From Reticulitermes speratus (Eukaryota > Arthropoda > Insecta > Blattodea > Rhinotermitidae): a DNA stretch of 64,000 bases. The stretch spans positions 11,910,001-11,974,000 of the forward strand of contig JAJKFL010000004.1 of NCBI GenBank assembly GCA_021186555.1, in the 5' to 3' direction. The translations under genes were made by a program, and so were the position numbers. Under the pieces are notes generated by a model, which did no database searches, was not told where the DNA came from, and saw nothing but the letters and a program-made list of their open reading frames with translations. This document shows positions 10,216-20,136 of this stretch, one piece after another (position 1 is the first letter of the stretch; each line of letters begins with the position of its first letter).

Positions 10216-10620
10216 CACCTACCATAAATAATGGAGTGGAAGCTAAGTAGTTGATACGGTGTCGTAAAGTATCTAACAAAAGTAAACAGTTTCTTGTGTG
10301 AGAGGCTAACGGAAAAAAATTTCGCAAACTGATCCTCGTTACATGTAATATATAAAGCCGCGTTCCCACGACTGGTATATTCGACAAGCATTTGTACTTG
10401 TGAATACTTGACACGTCGTGAGAACGGTGCCTTTGTAGAAATATTAGCTACTTGTCTATTTCCACTGGCCGTCGGCGCATGTAACACAGGTTAAAAAATC
10501 GCCACTGTTTGTTTACTCATCACGTGGAGACCTGTTGCGTTCCCACGACTTGTTTATACTTGACAAGAACACATGTGACGTGTGTATGGGCAATCAGTAT
10601 CGTTCGAAACGTCGAGTGGC
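10216..10620. other. Sequence related to the 79-bp array, inverted
   Basis: Contains GCGTTCCCACGACTGG (about 10361) and GCGTTCCCACGACTTG (about 10538), the complement of the AGTCGTGGGAA landmark of the following array. The two regions therefore form a larger imperfect inverted repeat. No gene is recognised. Confidence 0.5.
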
Positions 10621-10624
10621 CAAG

Positions 10625-10890
10625 TACACGAGTCATGGGAATACGATGACAATAACCAGGGAGATATTTGTTGAGTGTAACCCGAGTACGAATATTTGCC
10701 GAATAAAGCAGTCGTGGGAACACAATGACAATGACCAGGGAGATATTTGTTGAGTGTAACCCGAGTACGAATATTTGCCGAATAAAGCAGTCGTGGGAAT
10801 ACGATGACAATGACCAGGGAGATATTTGTCGAGTGTAACCCGAGTACGAATATTTGCCGAATAAAGCAGTCGTGGGAACACGATGACATT
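10625..10890 (+). repeat. 79-bp tandem array, just over three copies
   Basis: Landmark AGTCGTGGGAA recurs at 79-bp spacing (10710, 10789, 10868). The unit contains CCAGGGAGATATTTGTTGAG and CCCGAGTACGAATATTTGCC. ORFs on both strands exist because the unit has few stops. Confidence 0.92.
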
Positions 10891-11016
10891 TATTCACTTC
10901 GCTCCTTGCGTGACACGCAGTTACGCGTTTGTAAGATACACCAGTAGTGAGATACATTACGCTTAGATCTTCCGTATAACCTCCCAAACGTATTAATGAC
11001 GAATATATAAACGGAC

Positions 11017-11399
11017 GGTCGACCTCGGTGGACTAGTGGTTAGCGTGCTCGCCACTGGACCCAAGGTTCGCGGGTTCGATCCCGACCGAGGTCGATGGAT
11101 TTTTAAGGATGATAAAAATCCGGAGCACCACTTCCTTCGGAGGGGAAGTAAAGCCGTCGGTCCCATGTCGTAGATTTACGGCATGTAAAAGAACCTTACG
11201 GGCATGAATAAAAATGTTGCGTAAGCCAAATTGCCTCCATTTCTCATCCAAGTCTCCTGACTGCCTGCCAGATGGCGTGCACATCAGGATCGATAGAACA
11301 CTAAGCGCGGCTAGCTGGCCGGTCACCAGCTGCCATGAATGCGCATGACTTAGTAACCTCGGCATACAGGGCTGTTGAGCCAAGAATTATTATTATTAT
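11017..11399 (+). mobile_element. SINE-C, full length, with 13-bp TSD
   Basis: The tRNA-like head has GGTGGACTAGTGGTTAGCGT (A box region) and GCGGGTTCGATCCCGACC (B box). The body has CCTTCGGAGGGGAAGTAAAG and CATGTAAAAGAACC, and the element ends in an ATT trinucleotide tail. The direct repeat TATATAAACGGAC flanks it at 11004-11016 and 11400-11412. It is a complete, clean retroposition event and encodes nothing. Confidence 0.95.
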
Positions 11400-11531
11400 T
11401 ATATAAACGGACTGCTTTGGGAAGGCTCATACGAGTCGGGAGACGGATAGAAAACTATATGGAGTATGGGGGAGTGTGACCCTAGGGAAGTGAGATTTGA
11501 GGCTCTGTACAGATAACAGATAAGATATGAT

Positions 11532-11645
11532 GCCGTGTAGTCTGTTGGTACCGACGTTTCAGAAAAACCTGCTGCCTCCGTTATCGAAGTGTTGGAGGCA
11601 GTAGGTTTTTCTGAAACGTCGATAATACCTGCCAGACTACACGTC
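11532..11645. repeat. Fold-back element, GTTTCG family, 114 bp
   Basis: Arms of about 45 bp run from GTGTAGTCTGTTGGTA through CCGACGTTTCAGAAAAAC to CTGCCTCC and back. The loop is short (GTTATCGAAGTGTT). It shares CGACGTTTC with the other palindromes, but the inner arm differs. Confidence 0.88.
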
Positions 11646-12384
11646 GTCACTTATTAAAAGTTTTTTTTTCTAAAAGCTAGTAACTTCTGGTGACATGCAT
11701 GCAAAAAGGTAGGTCCATGTGCTGATTGTGGCCGGTCTATGGCAGAAAGCAGATAAGAGCCAACCGCAGTAACATGCTGCTGACATCTGGTATGCAAATA
11801 TGGACATTAAACTTTTAATTTCTGCGCTTTTCAATTCAGATCTCTTCACACGTATGGTGGGAAGTGAAGCGGGGTGTTAAGCAACAGAATTCGGTACACA
11901 GGGGAAGGCTCGCTTTCCAAAATTTTGGCTAAAACTATAGCGAATCTGGGCGGTACAGTAACAAATTAGGAATCAGGACAGAGCTAGAAGGAAAAAGTCA
12001 GGAAATGAAAACTTGATATAAGGACTTTGGAGCGTTCGCATCCTTTCGTGATAATATACACTATTTGTGCAAATGATAAGTATTTAAAAACCGCTATAAT
12101 ATTTTTATCTTTCTTGATACGTATTCGCAACAAAATTTGCAAGCATGTGGCTATTGGCTTCGCCATGGTTGCTTGTACTTCTGTCTGTCCGCATTTAACA
12201 GATCAAGAACGGGCTAGCCATCTTGTTGTGAGTTCCCCCAACGACAAGTCGTCACATCCCAAAAGACATGAACACCGCTGTGAGAATTCCAAATCTCGCA
12301 GACCGATAAAACGTCGAAAGTTTTCTGATGGAATTTTTATAACAGACAGCATTGGCAAAGTGCGCGCGTTTTGAGGTTTTATCT
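11646..12384. other. Unannotated sequence with a possible R4 fragment
   Basis: Around 12150-12215 the text GTGGCTATTGGCTTCG followed by TCTGTCTGTCCGC resembles the 5' part of repeat R4 at 40990-41060. No other feature is supported. Confidence 0.35.
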
Positions 12385-12888
12385 GCAGTGTAAGTCGTCC
12401 CTCGCTTTTCGCGGGTTCGTACTTCGCGGTTTCGCAAATTCGCCGGGTCGCCCCAAGAATGAGAATTAAAAAAATTCTCCGAACTTCCCAGAATATTCTA
12501 CAAGGTCCCCAGCCCCCCCCCCCCCCATCGCAATGCTTCTGAAAACAAAACGAAATCCAACCGGCGAAAGTGAACCAGTGAGAGCTGAGTTCTTGTGGGA
12601 TGTTACGCAGCGTAGAGTGCTAATTCTGTACCGACGTTTCGAAACAACCTATCGGTCCCATCTTCAAGGGTAAAGAAGTCCAAGAACAAAGTGCGTAAAA
12701 TGGAATTTAAAATAATTTTAACGTTTTATTTTCGTTTAGGCATAAAAGGAAACATTAAAACGCATTATAATAAAGAAAAAACTCGAAAAATATTATACCA
12801 CTCTTTCGGGGGCAGTAAATTATTGGCGGATTTTCTCTTTTTACGGGCGTCTTGTAACCTAACCCCCGGGAAAAGCGAGAGATGACTG
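12385..12888. mobile_element. Pogo-like TIR element, about 500 bp
   Basis: The left end CAGTGTAAGTCGTCCCTCGC is inverted at the right end, where the complement reads CAGTCATCTCTCGCTTTTCC. The TA follows the right end at 12889-12890, but the left TA is lost. The interior carries a C-homopolymer (about 12513-12526) and a half copy of the GTTTCG fold-back family at 12600-12672. The small ORF inside shows no transposase motif. Confidence 0.7.
12600..12672 (-). repeat. Half copy of GTTTCG fold-back family
   Basis: Contains GGATGTTACGCAGCGTAG, GTACCGACGTTTCGAAACAA, and TCGGTCCCATCTTCAAGGGT. On the minus strand this reads as CTTGAAGATGGGACC..GTTTCGAAACGTC, the hairpin core. The second arm is missing. 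Confidence 0.7.
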
Positions 12889-12899
12889 TAATCGATAAT

Positions 12900-13550
12900 C
12901 CCGATCTTCTGGGATGTGACGCAGACGTCGCTTTGTTAAGTGGTTTTACCCAACGTCGCAATGTCACATCCAAAAAGACCTGAATCCTTTAATATTTTTT
13001 TTGAAATTGGGGCAAAACATGTTTCGAACAAAAACTTTACGATAAAATGAGATCACATTTCACAATCATATTTTTACTCAACTCTTAAGGTTTTAGAGAT
13101 TAAATGAGAGAGGCGAGGCGCCGAAATTTTTATGAAAAATGAAAAATAAAGGGACGAAGTTATGGGGGGGTGGAGAATAAAAACTCTCCACTATTCCGTG
13201 ACAAGATGAACGCTGTTGACATGCGTACGAACTGTCGGAAACGTTCGGGTGGAGACAGAAGTTGCTAACATTTACTAAGACGGTGACCTATAAGAAACTG
13301 GTAGCGCGTTGTAAGGCCTGCAAACTGAGACAATTACGAAAAGTTTGTATAAGCGAAGTGACAGAAGCGCCTTTGGAAACAGTTTTGGGGAAGAGGAGGA
13401 CGAGAGGGCAGTATATTGTAAATACTGGCAACGGGAGTGACTTGGGCAAACACTGCTGGGAGTGGATACGACAGAAGGAATACAGTGGGCTGAATACTGC
13501 ATGAAGCAGGTGCTAGCAGACGTAGCTCTCTGTAGTCTGACTCAACTAAG
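12900..13550. other. Unannotated sequence
   Basis: A short inverted pair, GGGATGTGAC at about 12911 and GTCACATCC at about 12963, may be a remnant of a fold-back element. An 80-codon ORF at 13262-13504 has no recognised domain. Confidence 0.4.
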
Positions 13551-13588
13551 TATTATTATTATTGTTATTATTATTATTATTATTATTA
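13551..13588. repeat. ATT microsatellite
   Basis: Trinucleotide run with one interruption, of the type found as SINE tails in this window. Confidence 0.93.
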
Positions 13589-13651
13589 GCCCTGTGTCAA
13601 CATTGTTCCTTTACTCATGACCATTCTCCTTACGAGGATTTTATTAAATCT

Positions 13652-13880
13652 CTAAATTACACACCAACGAAATGCACTAACTTTTCACTTTTTATTCTTT
13701 AACCCCTACATATTAAACTTCTATTAGACCAACATATGCACTATATTCTTATATCCAAGTCGATCACACCTACATATGTTTCGGCCTATAACAGGCCATC
13801 TTCAGGGGGTCAAAATTTTTTACACAGACTTTACATCCGTTTTTCAATTTTATAAAAAAATACATCCACATAAAGGTAAA
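13652..13880 (-). mobile_element. FB-1 arm, left part
   Basis: Contains AATTACACACCAACGAAATG, CAACCCCTACATAT, and a minus-strand hairpin core: CTGAAGA, GGCC-TGTTAT-AGGCC, GAAACATATGTAGG (about 13781-13820). The stem is intact with a loop different from the other copies. Confidence 0.72.
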
Positions 13881-14127
13881 CTATATCATTCCCAATGGAT
13901 TTAGGTGTTGTTTTTTTCCAGTTGTAAAATCTTAGGGAATGTGTTTATATAAAATATTAAAATTACATATTTTCTGTTATATATAAATTATAAATTAGTG
14001 GCAGTCCGGTCTTGTATGCTGTTATCACAAGGATGTCGTAGTGTTCTTGTAGAAATATGAACGGTTATCAGCATCATTGCATCAAATCCGGTGTCGTAAA
14101 GTTATGTTTAGGGGGGTATTAGTTATA

Positions 14128-14726
14128 CAGGGCATACACAAAAGAATGGTGCGGTTTCAAAAGTGAATAAAGAATTTATTTCTCACCTTACACGGGCACA
14201 CCATACACCGTCAGCGGCGGCAACTGTCCACGTTTTCATTTGGTAATTACAATCCTTCAATGTGTGCACCCTGGGTCACACGACACACATCCACACGGTA
14301 ATCAAACTCATCCCAGACTTCGCTGAAACGCCTCACGCACTCTTTTAATGTTTTCATCAGACACACGAGGTCGACCAGGACTCTTGCCTTTACACAAGTA
14401 TCCAGTTTCTACAAACTGTCGGTACCACCTGCTTTATAATTCTTGTGTGGTGCGTCTTTTTTAAACCGTGCACGAAACTCACGCTGCACTGTAATCACAG
14501 ATCTGGACACCTCAAAACGGAGCACACAGAAAGCCTTCTCCTGCTGCAACGCCATCTTTGAAACTGGCCCCGCGGCCACGCAGTAAGCATGAGAAGCGAA
14601 CTGCTGGTAGCGCATGAGAAACTTGGACAGTTGCCGCCGCTGACGGTGTAAGTTGTGCCCGTGTAATGTGAGACAAAAATTTTTTATTCACTTTTGAAAC
14701 CGCACCATTCTTTTGTGTATGCCCTG
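14128..14726 (-). mobile_element. Mariner-like element copy 1, internally deleted, 599 bp
   Basis: The terminal inverted repeats begin CAGGGCATACACAAAAGAAT and are flanked by TA at both sides (14126-14127 and 14727-14728). The minus strand carries the start of a transposase with an N-terminal helix-turn-helix domain (DUF4817-like) joined directly to the transposase C-terminus. The catalytic core is deleted. It could move only if an intact relative supplied transposase. Confidence 0.92.
14225..14555 (-). pseudogene. Mariner-like transposase, N-terminus fused to C-terminus
   Basis: Translation from the ATG at 14555 reads MALQQEKAFCVLRFEVSRS, then an HTH-like region with RFKKDAPHKN. A frameshift and an in-frame stop follow. 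After it the other frame continues as WYRQFVETGYLCKGKSPGRP and VREAFQRS, then jumps to the far C-terminus (WDEFDYRVDVCRVTQGAH). The DDE/D catalytic residues are all missing. This is a dead deletion derivative. Confidence 0.88.
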
Positions 14727-14883
14727 TATATTGAGACATACCTGTGTTATGTTGTGCATTGTGTACTGCCTGCAGCGGCTAGTTGCGTTGTGACTAGTGT
14801 TGGTTCGTTTTACTGCGATTATGTCATAGTTACCTGCATAGGATTGTGCGCATGCGTGTTGTGTGTGGTGGGGTTAATGAACT

Positions 14884-14954
14884 TAAACATCTGAAACATA
14901 TGTTTCAGTCTTTACAAGGCCATCTTCAGGGGGCTCGTAATCTACATGTGATAT
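14884..14954 (-). mobile_element. FB-1 arm interrupted by mariner-like copy 2
   Basis: The minus-strand core reads CTGAAGATGGCC, TTGTAAA, then GACTGAAACATATG at 14893-14935, so one side of the stem has decayed (GGCC to GACT). The sequence resumes at 15530 with AACATAATAGCAGAC, which matches the continuous copy at about 60888-60902. The mariner-like element at 14955-15527 therefore inserted into it. Confidence 0.75.
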
Positions 14955-15527
14955 ACAGGGCATACACAAAAGAATGGTGCGGTTTCAAAAGTGAATAAAA
15001 ATGTATTTCTTATCTTACACGGGCACAACATACACCGTCAGCGGCGGCAACTGTCCAAGTTTCTCATTTGGTAATTACAATCCTTCAATGTGTGCACCCT
15101 GGGTCACACGACACACATCCACACGGTAATCAAACTCATCCCAGACCCGGTGTAGCATGTCCGCTGTAATGGCCTGCAGTGCATGCGTTATCCGATCACG
15201 AATTTCATGGATGGACGTGGGCAATGGTGGTACATAAACGCTGTCTTTAACGAACCCCCAAAGAAATAAGTCGCACGGTGTAAGATCTGGCGAACGGGGT
15301 GGCCAAGGGAGACCTCAAAACGGAGCACACAGAAAGCCTTCTCCTGCTGCAACGCCATCTTTGAAAATGGCCCCGCGGCCACGCAGTAAGCATGAGAAGC
15401 GAACTGCTGTAGCGCATGAGAAACTTGGACAGTTGCCGCCGCTGACGGTGTATGTTGTGCCCGTGTAATGTGAGACAAAGTGTTTTATTCACTTTTGAAA
15501 CCGCACCATTCTTTTGTGTATGCCCTG
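14955..15527 (-). mobile_element. Mariner-like element copy 2, different internal deletion, 573 bp
   Basis: Same inverted ends as copy 1, flanked by TA (14953-14954 and 15528-15529). The minus strand keeps only about 17 N-terminal codons (MALQQEKAFCVLRFEVS) and then the C-terminal third. It lacks most of the HTH and catalytic core. The junction differs from that of copy 1, so the two deletions were independent. Confidence 0.92.
15075..15365 (-). pseudogene. Mariner-like transposase C-terminal relic
   Basis: The minus-strand translation of 15310-15080 across frames includes a CDLFLWGFVKDSVYVPPLPT segment, the region around the third catalytic acidic residue of mariner-type transposases. It is followed by the C-terminal helix region WDEFDYRVDVCRVTQGAH. 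The N-terminal piece is out of frame with it. It cannot be functional. Confidence 0.87.
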
Positions 15528-15599
15528 TATAACATAATAGCAGACATAAAGAATGGATGTAAAGTAAATGCATGTTACGTCGGAAGACAAACAGGGCAC

Positions 15600-16174
15600 T
15601 TACAAAAAAAAAATGTGATCAGGTCCACGGTAAGATTTTGGCCAGTTCGAGGGCCTCGCCAACCACCATGTCCATTCTACAGTTACACGTCAACACGTGG
15701 TGTATGCAGACGCAAAGAAACTGCACGCATGCGCAGATTCACCCTTATGCTACACCCATGTGAATGTTTATTGCAAAACGGCCATTTGTACATCCCCAAA
15801 ACCTTTCCCGGACGGCAAACAAGACGTTAACAGTAAAAGTCGTATTTATTCCAAACATTTTGCTTTAAATAATCGACTAAGGAACTAAAATTACTGTTTT
15901 ATTAACTAGCAGTATTATAACAAAAATAAACTTCATTCCTGTAAGTAAACTTCCTACAAACATAATAATATCGTTATGTTACAACATATAACATTACTCT
16001 AATTTATTTACACCGTTATTGGTACTTGTTATGGTACCTTTTCATGAAGTGCAATGCTCTAGCAGTACCCAGCTCGTGTATATGGAATATTCAATGAGTC
16101 TATCAGAAGATCTATATAGACATGGAGATTATGAAAAGATACTGGGAGTGCCGGAAAGCACATACACATAATAA
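15600..16174. other. Unannotated sequence
   Basis: No supported gene or known element. The ORF at 15480-15830 overlaps element remnants and is not supported. Confidence 0.4.
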
Positions 16175-16318
16175 AAGGTAAAGGTAAAGCTCTCCCTAGA
16201 ACAGTCCACGAAGGCCCAGAGGGGAAATAGAGGTATACTTCTACTCTTTCATTAACCCTGACACTAGATGAGGGTGGGTGGTGAACTCCACGCCCCGGCC
16301 GCTTTAACCCCGGGAAAG
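16175..16318 (-). mobile_element. SINE-A copy, 5'-truncated
   Basis: Holds the tail (GGTAAAGGTAAAGCTCTCCC) through the CACGCCCCGGCCGCTTTAAC block, but no tRNA-like head. The imperfect flanking repeats CATACACATA and CATACATATA are compatible with a TSD of a truncated insertion. Confidence 0.85.
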
Positions 16319-16727
16319 CATACATATAGTTCCTGCACGAAAACCCATCAAGACAATTGCACGACTACCACTAACAGACATATTGGGTGATAGCGGTAGT
16401 ATGGTTTTCATTCATACTACTACTGTCTATATATAACACTAAATATTTACAGTTCACTATTTATCTCACTTTTTTTAACTACATTTTAAAAATAATTTCT
16501 AAAATATTTTTCTACTGTTTATAACAACAGTGTCATTTTTAACATTCACTTCAATTTTTAGTATATTGTTTAGGCCATATATAAACAATATACGTATGTT
16601 CTTATATACATGTATAATGTATTCACGATGTAACGGGGAAATCTTCTTCTATAGCATACAGGGTTTCCATTTTTATAGTTTTTGTTAATGGCCTGAGCCG
16701 AAACCAGTTGCCAAGTAAAAACATGTA
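16319..16727. other. Unannotated AT-rich sequence
   Basis: No supported feature. Confidence 0.4.
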
Positions 16728-16805
16728 CAGGGCATACACAAAAGAATGGTGCGGTTTCAATAGTATTCACTATTGAAACCGCACCATTCTTTTGTGTATA
16801 CTCTG
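16728..16805. mobile_element. Minimal mariner-like element: two inverted ends only, 78 bp
   Basis: CAGGGCATACACAAAAGAAT..TTTCAATAGT is followed after four bases by its complement, giving arms of about 37 bp, flanked by TA (16726-16727 and 16806-16807). It is a hairpin made of just the inverted repeats of the 14.1 and 14.95 kb elements. The right terminus has two substitutions (TACTCTG instead of TGCCCTG). Confidence 0.93.
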
Positions 16806-16848
16806 TATAATGCAGCTTGTTGAGTGTGATTGACGAAATAATAAAATA

Positions 16849-17232
16849 CAGTGTGTCCACAAAGTCCCTTCAGGGTTTTGAAAAATTGTGGCGCGCAAAC
16901 AAATTGAGCTAGCCACATGCGGTTTGCGGCAGATTACAGTGAAACTCTGGAAGTTTATTATTGACCTCAGTAGACCTCGATGTGGTCTCCTTGGTAGCAC
17001 GGAGAACGTCCAGACGATATTCGAGCTCTTGCCATGTTCTGTGGAGCATGTCCGCTGGAATAGCCGAGATCGCATTCCTGATACGGGTCTTCAGGTCATC
17101 AAGTCATCTGTTGGCGGCAAAAAAAAACTTCCAGAGTTTCACTGTAATCTGCCGCAAACCGCATGTGGCTATCTCAATTTGTTTGCGCGCCACAATTTTT
17201 CAAAACCCCGAAGGGACTTTTTGGACACACTG
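16849..17232. mobile_element. Second mariner-derived family, long-TIR MITE, 384 bp
   Basis: The ends CAGTGTGTCCACAAAGTCCC and its complement near 17232 are flanked by TA (16847-16848 and 17233-17234). The inverted arms exceed 100 bp. The centre encodes a transposase C-terminus on the minus strand. It is a fold-back derivative of a mariner-type transposon distinct from the 14-16 kb family. Confidence 0.9.
16965..17115 (-). pseudogene. Transposase C-terminal fragment
   Basis: Minus-strand reading: DDLKTRIRNAISAIPADMLH, followed by RTWQELEYRLDVLRATK. This matches the C-terminal region of mariner-type transposases. It is only about 50 codons, without catalytic residues. Confidence 0.82.
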
Positions 17233-17239
17233 TACATTA

Positions 17240-17550
17240 TTTTCCCATTACTTACAAATTAATTTTCACGACTTCTGCTTCTTTTGAAGAATACAGGAAT
17301 GTCAGTGTGTTGCTTAGCACTGACCTTTATCACTGACCTTTCTTAACGAATACACGGAGTCACACTCTATAAAGTTACAATTTAAACACACATGTACTAA
17401 TTATTATTAGAAGTTTCTTTAAACTGAAACAGTGATAAGAATGGTGGAGCCTACGACTCCATATGTTTCTGCCTCCTCCCTCTATACACTTCCCAGCACG
17501 CAATGTTTACCCGTTACAACTTAAGTACTAATGGTTTCGTCCTGGAACAC
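17240..17550. other. Unannotated sequence
   Basis: No supported feature. Confidence 0.4.
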
Positions 17551-17559
17551 GACACTGCA

Positions 17560-17695
17560 TCAATGGTTAAAAAACTCCCGACGTTTCGAAGAAACGTTGT
17601 GTCCTTCTAGGACCTACTGACCCTTGAACATGATAAAATTAGGTTCCTTCGAAACGTCGACATGCTGTTACCCATTGCCGCAACTTTATACTCCA
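17560..17695. repeat. Fold-back element, GTTTCG family, degenerate
   Basis: CTCCCGACGTTTCGAAGAAA on the left and TCCTTCGAAACGTCGACATG on the right form the inner arms. CAATGGTTA and GTTACCCATTG form the outer arms. CCCTTGAACATGAT lies where the hairpin core would be. Confidence 0.65.
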
Positions 17696-17889
17696 TGAGA
17701 AGGGAGTCCTTAGTACGTCGTTGTGACGGCTTTAAAACACGCAACATGCGTGCTGGTTACTAAATCTGACTGTGCGTGCGACGTCACCGAATGACTCAAA
17801 AAATTCCCCTTCGTTCTGATGGGGAAGCAGAAGTTAAGGGCGATTCAAAACACTACGGACCTATACATAGGGCCGGCCACAATCTACAG

Positions 17890-18371
17890 CAGTGGTTCCC
17901 AAAGTGGGCGGTACCGCCCCCTGGGGGGCGGTGGGATTACCGAGGTGGGCGCTAATAGGTACGAGAGGTGGAAGGGAGCGCTGTTATTATCACAGGGGGG
18001 CGCTAGTAGACAAGTAGTGCATTTATTTTTGTAATGAAATTCAAATAAAGTAATTTTTGTGTTAAAAATAAAAAATGATCTAAATTTCTTAGTATTTTAA
18101 TTTATGAATCTTATTCAAGCACATAATTTTTTAATAAACTATTGCTAGATGAATTATTGTTAATCATAAAAATATATAACAAATTTTAATTTATTAATTA
18201 ACACATAAAACATTAAGTTTAACTCTTATAATTTTATTTAAAAGATTTTTTAAATATAAAATAAAAGTAGAAACAAAAGCGCATTTATGTTTTTTTAAAA
18301 AGGTAGGGGGGCGCTGTGGGTGTGTGTATGGAACCAGGGGGCGGTGGACCGAAAAAGTTTGGGAACCAATG
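17890..18371. mobile_element. hAT-type MITE, 482 bp, with 8-bp TSD
   Basis: The ends CAGTGGTTCCCAAAGTGGGC and the complement of CATTGGTTCCCAAACTTTTT are inverted. The direct repeat ATCTACAG flanks at 17882-17889 and 18372-18379. Eight-bp duplications with a central TA and CAG(T/G)GGT-type ends are diagnostic of hAT transposons. The interior is AT-rich and non-coding, with GGGGGCGCT subterminal motifs near both ends. Confidence 0.96.
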
Positions 18372-18379
18372 ATCTACAG

Positions 18380-18740
18380 TGTACTTCCAAATGTCTCCTT
18401 TTTCAGGAAGGTTTTCTGAAGAAATATGCAGGTTACAGCGAGGCCCTTAGACTTTGGGTGAAGCAAAGAGCGTGAGTCAGGGACAAACGTCAGGATGGGA
18501 AAGCGGACGGATTTGGGGCCTTTCTCTCTGGGGAAGTCAGGAGGAAATGGGGGAAGAAAGAGGAAAAAAACTGTACGAGTTTGTGAAAGAGAAGACAGCA
18601 AGTCTTTCCGATAATATGGAGAAGATAGGGGAAAACAATAAACAAGGATATCAGATAAAAGGAAGCGGACGTTTAACGGTGTATATCTGTGCTCTCCGTC
18701 TGGTCCGTAACTGCATGTAAGCAGCAGGAGAGATACAGCG
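18380..18740. other. Unannotated sequence with open frames on both strands
   Basis: ORFs of 165 codons (minus, 18374-18871) and 88 codons (plus, 18454-18720) overlap on opposite strands. Neither has a recognisable domain, and the longer runs into repeat R4. Not supported as genes. Confidence 0.4.
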
Positions 18741-18744
18741 CTGT

Positions 18745-19130
18745 ACCACACGAGACACGCAATGTACGTGTAACGTAACGTTGAGGCGCGTTCGCGTAAC
18801 CATTGTTGCTGTGGAAAAGCAATAAGTATTACATATTCTGAGTGTGTGTCTGTAGCCTTAGTATCCAGCATGTACAGCGCATGCGCCGTATTATATTGTC
18901 ATCTGTGGTCTGTCTGGCTCTACCATAATTATCTCATAAACGGCACGATTTTCGGAAAAAATTTATTGAACATAAAATGTGCGTTTTGATTTTCTGTACA
19001 ACTTTTGTTTGAAATATTTCTCATTCTAAGAAGAATTCATCGAGATATTATCATAAATGTACATAGGTCTTCATGTAAAGCACCATTATTGTTGTCAGAT
19101 TTTAATGCAACTTGAAATTTCTCCACAGAT
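18745..19130 (-). repeat. Dispersed repeat family R4
   Basis: Shares with the 34 and 41 kb copies the blocks GTTCGCGTAACCATTGTTGC, GCGCATGCGCCGTATTATAT, AACGGCACGATTTTCGGAAA and ACATAGGTCTTCATGTAAAG. It appears in the reverse orientation relative to those copies. Confidence 0.85.
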
Positions 19131-20135
19131 GACAAAGTTTCGAATACAGTGCCGTCAACTGTGGAAATATTTGGAAACTGCAACGGTGCGATCAAGACGT
19201 AAAAAACTACGCAGTTCAAATAACACACGTCTTCTGTTATACGCATTTGCACATTGTCTGTTCACGTGACTATCATATGGCGGGATGCCACAATATTCAC
19301 GCGCTAATCCACGGACTATTTCATGGGACGTTCTATTGTTCTTATCGATACGCGCTGATTCATTCAGGTTTCCAGTCTGCCCCCCTCATCCTTCTGCTGA
19401 ATGTAGGCTGGTAACAAGGTACAGTGATGGTAAGTGGACTGTTGGGAGTCTGCAGCAGAGGAATAAAGGAGCTTGTCATCAGAGCGCGTAACTGACAGAG
19501 AACACAAACCGGTAACAATGGTTGCCACGGCAACCTGGGCGTGACTCACTCAATCATACACTCACATAACAGTGCTACGTGAGGTAGATTTTTATTATAT
19601 TGTAGACTATGTAGCAGAGCCGACAGTCAATGCGAATTATTGATAAGTGACACTCTGTTAAAGAACAGGATATTTTTGGCGAGTCACTTCAGCCTGCGGT
19701 CACTTGGACAGAGAACATTTTCCCATTCCTTGTCCAATCCAATGTTGTCCACAATTTTAAGACACGCCTTGACTCAACTTGTCAGCAGTAATACAATAAA
19801 GTAGTGGATATGTCTTACAATAGACACATAACATAACTCGAGAGCAATTTAGTTTCGCGTATTTGTGCAATATCAGACAACAGGACACAAATGCCTACAC
19901 TTTGAGGTGACGGAAGCCAGAAGCAATGAGGAGCGCTGCGAGAAAGACTATTATAAAGTACAGACAAAGAGGGAAATGGAACGAAGCAAGTCTTAATCGC
20001 AAGGAGCCTTTAGAAACACACGCACTAAGACAGCTGACAGTATTATTAGTAAAACTGACCACAGGCCCGCAATATGACGGGTTCAACCCGCTAATTCGTG
20101 GCGTCTCTGTGATTTCCACAGGTAAACCTTTTATT
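19131..20135. other. Unannotated sequence with one X-box-like site
   Basis: No repeat is recognised other than the site at 19521-19534. A short plus-strand ORF (19926-20165) runs into a SINE head and is not supported. Confidence 0.4.
19521..19534. promoter_or_regulatory. X-box-like palindrome
   Basis: GTTGCCACGGCAAC differs by one base from the ideal RFX-factor X-box (GTTGCCATGGCAAC). No adjacent gene is visible, so function is unproven. Repeat R4 carries a related CCACGGCAACAATGG segment. Confidence 0.3.
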
Positions 20136-20136
20136 G

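Noticed and set aside
11035..11095. tRNA gene
   Set aside because: Good A and B boxes, but the sequence continues into a SINE body with a trinucleotide tail and TSD. The acceptor stem does not close. The same applies to the tRNA-like heads at 1150, 8240, 20150, 39750 and 44370.
18374..18871. 165-codon minus-strand ORF
   Set aside because: Overlaps an open frame on the other strand, runs into dispersed repeat R4, and has no recognisable domain.
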